A stretch of DNA of 64,000 nucleotides from Thiocapsa roseilacustris (GTDB lineage: Bacteria; Pseudomonadota; Gammaproteobacteria; Chromatiales; Chromatiaceae). Below, in pieces: positions 25,201 through 31,974 of the stretch (positions are counted from its first letter, which is position 1; each line of letters begins with the position of its first letter). The notes below the pieces were generated by a model, which ran no database searches, had not been told where the DNA came from, and saw only the letters and a list, made by a program, of their open reading frames with translations. The position numbers and the translations under genes were made by a program. The DNA lies in the NCBI RefSeq assembly GCF_041903755.1, contig NZ_JBBWVE010000005.1:124001-188000 (forward strand). Reading direction: 5' to 3'.

Positions 25201-25942
25201 CCCGCTCGACCAGGTCGAGGATGTCGGTATTGCCCTTGCGCACCGCGCGATGAAACTGTCCCTGATAGAGCTCGAAGGCCTTGCGGAAGCTCTTCTGCGC
25301 ATTGAGCCGGTACATGTAATAGTTCGCGGGATACTCGTCGAGACAGAAGAGTTTGATGTCTTCGGCGAGCGCGCCCATCAGGAGCTCGGTGTAATCCCGG
25401 TAGAGACGCAGGTTGGTGATGCCCTCACGGCGCAGGCGCTCGACGCAGGCATCCCCATCCATAACACCGATCTGGAAGCCCCGCAGGGCGGCAACGTCGT
25501 TGATGCCCTGAATCGAATCATGGCTGTAGATCGCCACCGGCAGATTGGCGTAGGGCGCGGTGAAGTCATAGCTCAGCTCGCGCTCGGGTGTGCGATAGAT
25601 GTTCTCGATGACGTCCGCGTCGCCCCGGAGAAGGGTGCGTTGGGCCTCGGCCCAGTTGGCGACATCGATCTGAACCGGGACGCCGGTCTTGGTCTCCCAC
25701 AGCCGCCACAAATCGACGAGATAACCCGTCGCCTGACCGTCCTGGTTGCGAAACAGATAGGGCGGGTAGTTCTCGTCCCCGATGACACGCAGCACCCGCT
25801 GCTCGGCGGCGTCGTCCCCCGCCGCGGCGCTCCAGGCCAACGTGGCGCCGATCAGGATGCTGATCCAGATCCGGTAGCTGACCCGGTGCCAGACCCATCC
25901 CGGCGTCAACATTGGCGTGGTGCGCGATGAACGGCGACTCAT
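22226..25942 (-). CDS. BvgS-like hybrid sensor kinase
   Basis: A 1238-aa protein. Signal or anchor near the N-terminus, one periplasmic SBP_bac_3 (amino-acid-binding-like) domain (about 50-270: LRVIGDENYPPYLF, VIENIYRTPERE), and a membrane segment at about 274-299. Then a coiled-coil, a PAS domain (354-447), HisKA with SHEIRTPMNAII (His near 489), and an ATPase domain. Two receivers (about 717-834 with LIDWQMPDMDG; 871-984 with LMDIQMPVMDG) and HPt with AHTLKGVAA. The final 70 residues carry the same C-terminal module as the kinase at 15314. This is a complete phosphorelay; its output regulator may be the HD-GYP protein in the same run of genes. The next gene upstream is 12 bases away, suggesting co-transcription. 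Confidence 0.92.
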   Translation of the reverse strand: MSRRSSRTTPMLTPGWVWHRVSYRIWISILIGATLAWSAAAGDDAAEQRVLRVIGDENYPPYLFRNQDGQATGYLVDLWRLWETKTGVPVQIDVANWAEAQRTLLRGDADVIENIYRTPERELSYDFTAPYANLPVAIYSHDSIQGINDVAALRGFQIGVMDGDACVERLRREGITNLRLYRDYTELLMGALAEDIKLFCLDEYPANYYMYRLNAQKSFRKAFELYQGQFHRAVRKGNTDILDLVERGMAAIRPQEREALRKTWMGQPLPYSDVLHHAALLVGALALAGLALLIWTWALRRRVASKTRELQQALEAVHAARRESEAARDRLEIEVARRTADLSAALEEQEVLFETATSGIALITDRTLMRCNRRLHEICGWPLGEMVGKSTAIWCPTEAANRPGGEIPAPSWIDQPSRREAQLIRKDGSLFWARLSGNAVDPDDPGKGTVWVIDDIDSERAAVEKMREAQRLAEDAVRLKADFLANMSHEIRTPMNAIIGLTYLILKTELTTRQRDYLTKIQGSSQHLLGIINDVLDFSKIEAGKLHVEHIDFELDAVLQNVAALIAEQAAAKGLELIIATDERVPGRLVGDPLRLSQVLINFATNAVKFTEHGEINIQVEILEATDSDIRLRFAVRDTGIGITTAQQARLFESFRQADSSTTRKYGGTGLGLAICRRLAELMGGEVGVASTFGVGSTFWFTARLGISADQSRRLLPRPDLRGLRVLVVDDNDSSREVLTHLLTGMTFVVDAVDSGAAAVDRVVRAQRAALPYQVVLIDWQMPDMDGLATAWEIRRLALDHPPPLIMITAHGREELIKSATAAGFSDILIKPVNPSLLFDSLMHLLTEDPAQQDEPAPQPGSSPGLSADRPGIIAGARVLLVEDNLINQQVALELLGELGLQVEIAADGAIALRRVQQDRYDLVLMDIQMPVMDGLMATRAIRRLPGFADLPIVAMTANVMPGDRERCLQAGMNDHLAKPIEPDHLTRVLEEWIAPRSPMVSAGRPVGAGVPASAVTGATLPGAGEAPDKGIGDLGRIPGLDVARGLRQSLGRETLYRSLLQTFVETQSSFDNLLDAALQSADWTNAQRLAHTLKGVAAQIGATEVASSAAQLEQALRLRDTTESLRGQRIQTSRQLDTLIDAIRSQDATSSAALPMPVESQAPIDANLLRSVCRDLARGLSDDDFASSQLLTDHADLLGAGLAEQYAVIADAVHRFDFAAALDGLRDAADRHGIALD

Positions 25943-25954
25943 GATGGTCTCGGC

Positions 25955-28387
25955 TCAGGGCGATTTCGGCGCCGTTGCCACGACCGCACGCAGGATGCTC
26001 AATGCCTCCTCGAAGGAGAAGTCTTCCAGATGGTGCTTGAATGCCGCGGCCTCTTGACCGAGGGCGGCGCTCAGCAGGGGTTCGTTGTCGCGAAAGAGCG
26101 TCATCGCTGCCATGTCGTCCGCGGCGAGGAGCGCCGTCAGCCTGCCCGTGACCTCGCTTGCGATGGCGGCCGTGAGCGCTGCGTCGCCAGGGTCGGAGGA
26201 AACCCGTTCGTGGTGCGGATCCAGGCACTTGGCGTCACTGTTCGCGTGACGGCTCGCTCGTATGGTGTGCGGATCCGTCGCGGCGCATTGCGGCAGGATG
26301 GCGCGGAGATCGATGCCGTCGATCGCGGCAAGTTTGCGACGGATGTCGGACAGGTCTGCGCTCGTCTGCCCGTCTGGACCGGGACCTGGATCGGAATCGG
26401 GATCGGGCACGGCATGCTCAGCCAGGCCGAGGGCGCCGGTGTCTGTTGCGTCCGGCGCATCCTCGGCTAGGTCAACCTCAAGGCCCGCCGATTCCAGTAA
26501 CTCGAACGCAACATCTTGATTAACTGGATTATCTTCGACCAGAAGGACTCGGCTGTGCCCGCGTCGGCGGAGCTGGCTCTCCGCTTCGCCGAGCGGCAGT
26601 CGCCGCTGGCCATACCCCGGCCGACCGGAGAAGGTCTCGGGCAGATCATCGACCACGAGTGCAGGCTTGCCGCGGGTCGGTGCCGCGTGGCCGCGTGCCG
26701 TATCGCCGACACGACCTGGATCGAAGGGGATCTCGACCCAGAAGGTGCTGCCGTGCCCGAGCTGACTCTCCACGCCGATGCGTCCGCCCATCAGCTCGGT
26801 CAGGCGCCGCGAGATGGCCAGACCAAGGCCGGTGCCGCCGTACTTTCGGGTGGTGGAGGTATCGGCCTGCTCGAACGCCTGGAAAAGTCGGCCTTGCTGC
26901 TCGGGGGTCAGGCCAACCCCGGTATCTTGGACCTCGAAGCGTGCCATCAGTCCACCCGGCACGTCGCCGCTGGTCCAACCGCGCAGCGTGATGCTTCCCG
27001 ATTCGGTGAACTTCACCGCGTTGCCGAGGAAATTCAACAGGATCTGGCCAAGCCGTAACCCGTCGCCACGCAGGATCGGGGGCAGACCCTGCAGGTCCAC
27101 GATCAATTCGAGGTGCTTCTCGGCGGCCCGCTCGCGCATCAGGCTGCAGATGTTGTCGATGATGCGCTCGAGCTCGAAATCGGTTTGCTCCAGTTGCAGC
27201 CGGCCGGCCTCGATCTTCGAGAGATCGAGGATGTCGTTGATGATGCGGAGCAGATGGTGTGCCGCCACCGAAACCTTGGCGAGCCGCTCGTTCTGGGTTG
27301 GCTCTCGGATGTCGCGTTTGAGCAGGTGAGTCAGACCGATGATGGCGTTCATCGGCGTGCGGATCTCGTGGCTCATGTTGGCGAGGAAGTCGCTCTTGGC
27401 CCGGTTGGCGGCTTCAGCCGCTTGTGTGGCCTGTTGCAGCTCCAGCGTGCGCTCCTCGACCAACTGCTCCAGATGCGCAGAATAGGTGGCGATCTCCTCG
27501 CCCATGCGCTTGGTTTCGGTCACGTCCTGCTTGAGTGCGACATAGTGCCGGATCCGGCCATCGGGGTCGCGCAGCGGTAGGATCGTGGCCAATTCCGCCA
27601 GCTCGCGTCCGTCCTTGGCTCGATTGATGAGCTCACCTTTCCAGGGTTCTCCGGCGGTTAGCGCGGCCCAGAGTGCCGCGTAGGTGTCCGCCGGTGTCTT
27701 GCCCGATTTGATGAAACTCGGGTTCCTGCCAAGGGCCTCCTCGCGGCTGTAGCCGGTCGCCCGGCAAAAGGCGTCGTTCACATAGGTGGTCCTGGCATCC
27801 AGATCCGTAATCACCACGGCATTCGGACTCTGCTCCACCGCCATCGACAGCATGCGAATCCGCGCCTCGGCCTGCTTCTCGGCCGTGATGTCGCGCCAGA
27901 TTCCCAGAATGGCGTCGCCGCCATCCTGCCGCATGTAGCGCAGATTGACGCTGACATCAATGAGCCGGCCGTCCTTGCAGCGGTGAGCGCTTTCGAACTG
28001 GGCGCTGCCGGTCTTGGCCAGCTCATCGATCATTGCGGCGATGTCCTGCGGCCGCATCTCGGCCTGGATGTCGCCGACCGTCATCCCGAGCATCTCTGCC
28101 CGGCTATAGCCGAGTGCGTTGGCGCTGGCCGGATTGACCTCGATGAAGCGCGCGGTTTGGGCGTCGACCAATTGGATCGCGACGGGAACCTGCTCAAGGA
28201 TCGTCTGTAGCGTTGCCAGCGTGCCTTGCTTGGCCTCGTCTTCCGGGCTGGAACGACGACGGGTCCGGACTGCGACGACGGCGATCACGATCATCAGGAT
28301 CAGGATCAGCAGCGTACAGGCGAAGAGCACCCAGGGGAGAAGCGGAAGGCTCAGGTGTTGTCTCCTGGTGAGCAACCGGGCGAGCAT
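25955..28387 (-). CDS. Sensor kinase with two collapsed receiver domains
   Basis: An 810-aa protein. One N-terminal membrane segment (about 17-42), two PAS domains (about 58-170, 180-300), coiled-coil, HisKA with SHEIRTPMNAII (His near 338) and an ATPase domain are intact. From residue 573 the frame reads KPALVVDDLPETFSG and jumps to a linker, then RVLLVEDNPVNQDVAFELLESAG and jumps again. Each receiver keeps only its first strand and acidic pair and has lost the phosphoacceptor Asp. The HPt region has no HT(L)KG box. The terminal 65-residue module is kept. In-frame deletions explain this. The kinase can probably autophosphorylate, but must hand the phosphate to a separate regulator, perhaps the HD-GYP protein next door. 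Confidence 0.88.
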   Translation of the reverse strand: MLARLLTRRQHLSLPLLPWVLFACTLLILILMIVIAVVAVRTRRRSSPEDEAKQGTLATLQTILEQVPVAIQLVDAQTARFIEVNPASANALGYSRAEMLGMTVGDIQAEMRPQDIAAMIDELAKTGSAQFESAHRCKDGRLIDVSVNLRYMRQDGGDAILGIWRDITAEKQAEARIRMLSMAVEQSPNAVVITDLDARTTYVNDAFCRATGYSREEALGRNPSFIKSGKTPADTYAALWAALTAGEPWKGELINRAKDGRELAELATILPLRDPDGRIRHYVALKQDVTETKRMGEEIATYSAHLEQLVEERTLELQQATQAAEAANRAKSDFLANMSHEIRTPMNAIIGLTHLLKRDIREPTQNERLAKVSVAAHHLLRIINDILDLSKIEAGRLQLEQTDFELERIIDNICSLMRERAAEKHLELIVDLQGLPPILRGDGLRLGQILLNFLGNAVKFTESGSITLRGWTSGDVPGGLMARFEVQDTGVGLTPEQQGRLFQAFEQADTSTTRKYGGTGLGLAISRRLTELMGGRIGVESQLGHGSTFWVEIPFDPGRVGDTARGHAAPTRGKPALVVDDLPETFSGRPGYGQRRLPLGEAESQLRRRGHSRVLLVEDNPVNQDVAFELLESAGLEVDLAEDAPDATDTGALGLAEHAVPDPDSDPGPGPDGQTSADLSDIRRKLAAIDGIDLRAILPQCAATDPHTIRASRHANSDAKCLDPHHERVSSDPGDAALTAAIASEVTGRLTALLAADDMAAMTLFRDNEPLLSAALGQEAAAFKHHLEDFSFEEALSILRAVVATAPKSP

Positions 28388-28453
28388 GGGCTGTCGGTTG
28401 GACCGCTCCCGGTCGTGGTGGCTCGCCGATTGTTCCAGACGCGCGAGCGCCGC

Positions 28454-29650
28454 CTACTCGGCCGCGTGCTCCTCATCCGGGTAACGCGCCGCGATCTCGG
28501 CAAAATGCTCGCGGCAGGCCAGGAAGGCATCGACGACCGCTGGGTCGAAATGGCTGCCACGCCCGTCAAGGATGAGCCGGGTTGTGGTCTCCAGATCCAT
28601 CGGGAGCTTGTAGATCCGACGGCTCATCAAGGCGTCGAAGACATCCGCGAGCGCCATCAACCTGGCCGAGACAGGAATGGCGTCGCCTGCCAGACCGGCG
28701 GGGTAGCCCGAGCCATCCCATTTCTCGTGGTGGCCAAGCGCAATCTCACTGGCGATCTGCAGGAAGGCAAAGGCATCTCTGGCCTGCCCGGCTTCCCGGT
28801 CGCCCATGTCCTTGACGGCCTGCGCCATCGCCTTATCGATCGCGGCGGCGCCGATGACCGGGTGCGTCTTCATGACCTCCATCTCCTCGGCGGTTAGGCG
28901 GCCCGGTTTAAGCAGGATCGCATCGGGGATGCCGACCTTGCCGAGATCGTGCAGGGGCGCCGCCTTGATCGTCAGCTCCAGGCGGGGACCGGCGAGGGCC
29001 GCCTGGAAGCGCTCGTGCGTCGCGAGATGTTTGGCCAGGAGCTCCACGTAAATCTGTGTGCGGATGATGTGCTGCCCGGTTTCGTTATCGCGTGCCTCGG
29101 CCAGATTGGCGAGTGCATGGATGCTCAGTTCCTGGATCAGGAGATTGTCGCGCATGCGTCGCGCGACCTCGGCTTCCAGCCAGGTGTTCTCGTCGGCCAG
29201 TCGATCGCGCGCCGCTTTCAGCTCGATCTGCGTCTTGACGCGCGCCAGCACGATGGCTGGATTGATCGGCTTGGTGATGTAATCGACCGCGCCGAGTGAC
29301 AGTCCGAATTCCTCGTTCTCGGCGGCGTCCATCGCCGTAATAAAGATCACCGGGATGTCCCGCGTCCCGACGTCGGCGCGCAGACGCTTGAGCACTTCAT
29401 AGCCGTCGATGCCTGGCATCATCACATCGAGCAGGATCAGGCTGGGCGCAGGTGGCGAGCTCGCCGCGCGCAGTGCCCGCTCGCCCGAGTTGGCCACGCG
29501 CACCCGGTAGAGCGGCTGTAATAACTCACCAAGAACGCTGAGGTTTTGCGGCGTATCGTCAACGATCAGGATGGTGGCTAAAGGCCCTGCGCCGGGCGGC
29601 GTCGGCGAGAGCGCCGCGTCGTTTTCTTGACGGCTATGTTCCGTGGTCAT
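28454..29650 (-). CDS. Response regulator with HD-GYP cyclic di-GMP phosphodiesterase domain
   Basis: A 398-aa protein. The receiver domain (25-140) has phosphoacceptor Asp75 in LILLDVMMPG, with Thr105 and Lys128. A coiled linker precedes the HD-GYP domain with H234-D235 (HDLGKVGIP) and G315-Y316-P317 (HHEKWDGSGYP). The domain hydrolyses cyclic di-GMP when the metal ligands are present, as they are here. It is the first gene of the minus-strand run with the three kinases, and the only output domain in the run. The signalling block therefore probably controls cyclic di-GMP levels. Confidence 0.94.
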   Translation of the reverse strand: MTTEHSRQENDAALSPTPPGAGPLATILIVDDTPQNLSVLGELLQPLYRVRVANSGERALRAASSPPAPSLILLDVMMPGIDGYEVLKRLRADVGTRDIPVIFITAMDAAENEEFGLSLGAVDYITKPINPAIVLARVKTQIELKAARDRLADENTWLEAEVARRMRDNLLIQELSIHALANLAEARDNETGQHIIRTQIYVELLAKHLATHERFQAALAGPRLELTIKAAPLHDLGKVGIPDAILLKPGRLTAEEMEVMKTHPVIGAAAIDKAMAQAVKDMGDREAGQARDAFAFLQIASEIALGHHEKWDGSGYPAGLAGDAIPVSARLMALADVFDALMSRRIYKLPMDLETTTRLILDGRGSHFDPAVVDAFLACREHFAEIAARYPDEEHAAE

Positions 29651-30035
29651 CCGACGCTACCCCCTCTCAGGTTGGAGATCCGCGGTGCCTCGCCGCTGGG
29701 GCGTTGCAGTGGCCTTTGGCTTCGCAGCATCCGCACGCGTCGATCTGGACCGAACCGCCGTTCGAGAATCGGACAGACTCGGGGCGAGCGGCCGGAGGTC
29801 GGTGACCAACGGTAAGCGGTCTAAACTCTCAACGCTCAATAGATCCTCAGGAAAATTCTGTAAAGTAAAAGTTTGTAAAGTAAGTCATTCCGTGTGCGCC
29901 CGGAGCCGATCGAGACCGGCGCGGACGCGTGTGGAGAGCGCACGGGCATCGATCACGTGGCGCCGTTCCGGAAAGAAATGGATACTCTTGGATCAACGAC
30001 CAAATGCGGATCCCCTCCATGACTGACTCTTGTCG
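29651..30035. other. Non-coding stretch upstream of the signalling block
   Basis: No supported gene. The part around 29818-29890 is A/T-rich with repeated GTAAAGTAA-like text (29859-29885) and could hold the promoter of the minus-strand signalling genes. A short protein-like reading on the minus strand (FFPERRHVIDARALSTRV, 29900-29990) may be gene debris. Confidence 0.3.
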
Positions 30036-30235
30036 AAGCCCAATCCATCAGTGTCGAGGAGTATCTCGCGGGCGAGGCTGTCGCGCCGGTCCGCCATGAG
30101 TACGTCGCCGGCGAGGTCATCGCGATGGCCGGCGCCACCGAGGAGCACGCAACCATCGCCGCAATGTCTTCGCTTTGCTGCGCGTGCATGTGCGCGGCAG
30201 CCCGTGCCGGGTCTGCATCGCCGGTTCGCCATCCA
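30036..30235 (+). pseudogene. Uma2-family (DUF820) nuclease-like gene remnant
   Basis: The reading SISVEEYLAGEAVAPVRHEY and VAGEVIAMAGATEEHATIAA matches the conserved N-terminus of Uma2/DUF820 proteins. After a one-base shift it continues LLRVHVRGSPCRV in another frame, then degenerates. Start and C-terminal catalytic part are missing. The family is abundant in mobile-rich cyanobacterial and Chromatiaceae genomes. Confidence 0.75.
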
Positions 30236-30261
30236 TGCTGCTTGGTCGGCCGGGTGCACAG

Positions 30262-30309
30262 CATGACTATTTGTCACAGCCAACGAACAGCGTCCGGTTA
30301 AGGCATTAC
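30262..30309. repeat. Half copy of the palindromic element
   Basis: The sequence runs from GCATGACTATTTGTCACAGC through GGTTAAGGCATTACC. It matches one arm plus the centre of the element at 13743-13822, including the TGAC-N5-GTCA centre (30264-30276) and the terminal GGTTAAGGCATTA. It lies between the Uma2 remnant and the second molybdoenzyme locus. Confidence 0.55.
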
Positions 30310-30786
30310 CGTGAAACGGCGTGTCGCTCATGGGAATCCCGTGAGCGCATCGTCCAGGCGGGCATAGGACCGTACGGATGCCCGTAAAGTGCCTCTGGGC
30401 TCGCTGGCTTGATAGCGCCGCGCAGAGGCTTCCCAACGAAGCCAACAGGTGGCCGAAGCACAACGTCGCGCGTCGAAACCTAAGAAGAATTCCCTGACGA
30501 ATCGGCAGATTGGCGACCCACTCCACAGGAACAGATTATCTATTTGTTTTGGTTGATGAATGAGGGGCCATTGCCGCTGATTGCAAGCTGAAGACACCCC
30601 ATAGACATGCCAAATAGGCGTAGACACTTCGTCTCGGCTCCCGTTTACAGTCGTCTTTGGCCCGCCAGGATCGGAAAGACCGACAGACGATGCCGACCCG
30701 TTCAGTCAGTCCAGCCCCGAAAAGTCCCGTAATCGCGTCATTCATCGGCGGACTTGGGCTCAGGGGCGGAATGGGCACTGTGTTTG

Positions 30787-30802
30787 TGGCATGCGCTTTG
30801 CT
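30787..30802 (+). promoter_or_regulatory. Sigma54-type promoter candidate for the second locus
   Basis: TGGCATGCGCTTTGCT has -24 GG and -12 GC at exact spacing, closely like the site at 5131. The expected start near 30813 leaves a leader of about 370 bases, unusually long. An overlapping weaker match, GGGCACTGTGTTTGTG, lies just upstream. Confidence 0.45.
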
Positions 30803-31034
30803 GGACGCAAACAAGCCGATGCAGACACCAGGAATAGCCTTGCCGCATCGGGGTGGTCCAGGAAACCGGAATCGCAAACCGATGCTGGCGCTGACGTATC
30901 GAGTGACTGACCCACACGAAAGGATGCGCCGATTCGGCGAGATAAAAGCACCACTTCGAACTGCCTAGTGGAGCATTGCAGAGATCCCGATACCGTCCGA
31001 GATCATTGTCGTAATCGACCATCGATACGACTAG

Positions 31035-31058
31035 GACAACGACAACGACAACGACAAC
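31035..31058. repeat. (GACAAC)4 hexamer repeat
   Basis: Four perfect copies of GACAAC followed by GAACGGTCTCG. The same hexamer with similar flanking text (ACGGTCTCG, then CTCTGC-ACTGCTC) recurs at 34623-34634, and as an inverted pair at 53398-53468. It appears to be a dispersed intergenic element. Confidence 0.7.
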
Positions 31059-31182
31059 GAACGGTCTCGACACATCTGCCGTGCTGCAATAGTTCGTTCC
31101 ACTAAGCACCCGTTCCGCCTGCGTACGGAGATCGCATGCATGTCCGATGGTCGATCGTGCCTTGTCATTGGAGAGCCCAACA

Positions 31183-31974
31183 GTGAGAGATCTAAAGCTC
31201 ATTGCCATCGCTGCCCTGTGCAATCTAGCCTGGGCCAGCGTCGCCGCGGACACGCCCAAGTCCGGTTACCGCAGCGCCACCTGGGATCCGATCCACTTCA
31301 AGCCGGCGATCGAGACAGCCACGGATGAGCAGTGCCTGACCTGCCACCGGGAGGTGCTGGAACGCCGCCCGAGACCGCAGACCATCTCCGGCGAGCCCAG
31401 CGGGGAGCTGCTCGCCTGGTACCAGACGCTCGACGGCTATCAGGGCGAGCAGGACACCTTCCATCGCCGCCACTTGGTCACCCCCGAGGCTAGGCGCTTG
31501 ATGGACTTCCGGTGCAACACCTGCCACCAGGGCCACGATCCCAAAGAGGAGATCTCCGGCTCCGCGGACGACACGCAGCCCGGCATCAAGTCGCGCAGGA
31601 GTGTCGACCCGAACATCTGCCTCATGTGCCACGGTCAGTTCGACTGGGAGGTGATGGCGGGACTCGCCGGCGATTGGCCCGAGGTCCGCGATCAGTTCAA
31701 GAACGACTGCGTCACCTGCCACCAGGAATACCGCACGGTCCGCCACCAGCTCAACTTTCTCGACGCCGGAGAGATCGAGCAGGCCGGCAAAGAGAGCAGC
31801 GACTCCTGTTACGGCTGCCATGGCGGCCGCGCCTGGTACGCGACACCCTATCCCTATGTCCGTCGCCCCTGGCTGGAGCGCATGCCCGAGGTCGATCCGG
31901 AATGGGCACGCGGCCGCCAAACCGAATACGACGAGCGCTTCACTCGTTTAAAAACCCGGAGTCCGCGAGAATGA
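31183..31974 (+). CDS. Periplasmic pentahaem cytochrome c (locus 2)
   Basis: A 263-aa protein. GTG 31183 follows GGAG and begins a signal peptide (RDLKLIAIAALCNLAWASVAA); an in-frame start 12 codons upstream is less likely. There are five CxxCH sites (CLTCH, CNTCH, CLMCH, CVTCH, CYGCH) in the same order and spacing as the cytochrome at 6896. Shared stretches include WDPIHFKPAI and ATDEQCL. It overlaps the catalytic subunit gene by ATGA, the same coupling as in locus 1. It should donate to or accept electrons from that subunit in the periplasm. Confidence 0.9.
   Translation: MRDLKLIAIAALCNLAWASVAADTPKSGYRSATWDPIHFKPAIETATDEQCLTCHREVLERRPRPQTISGEPSGELLAWYQTLDGYQGEQDTFHRRHLVTPEARRLMDFRCNTCHQGHDPKEEISGSADDTQPGIKSRRSVDPNICLMCHGQFDWEVMAGLAGDWPEVRDQFKNDCVTCHQEYRTVRHQLNFLDAGEIEQAGKESSDSCYGCHGGRAWYATPYPYVRRPWLERMPEVDPEWARGRQTEYDERFTRLKTRSPRE

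Larger units (their letters stand above)
30310..31182. other. 873-bp non-coding region before the second molybdoenzyme locus
   Basis: No convincing gene: short open frames on both strands lack ribosome binding sites and recognisable products. It contains a hairpin near 30328-30348 (GCTCATGGG / CCCGTGAGC), a sigma54-like promoter at 30787-30802 and a (GACAAC)4 run at 31035-31058. Confidence 0.45.

Noticed and set aside
30657..30968. 103-codon frame upstream of locus 2
   Set aside because: No ribosome binding site, no similarity to a known family, and an equally long frame lies opposite. It overlaps the candidate promoter.
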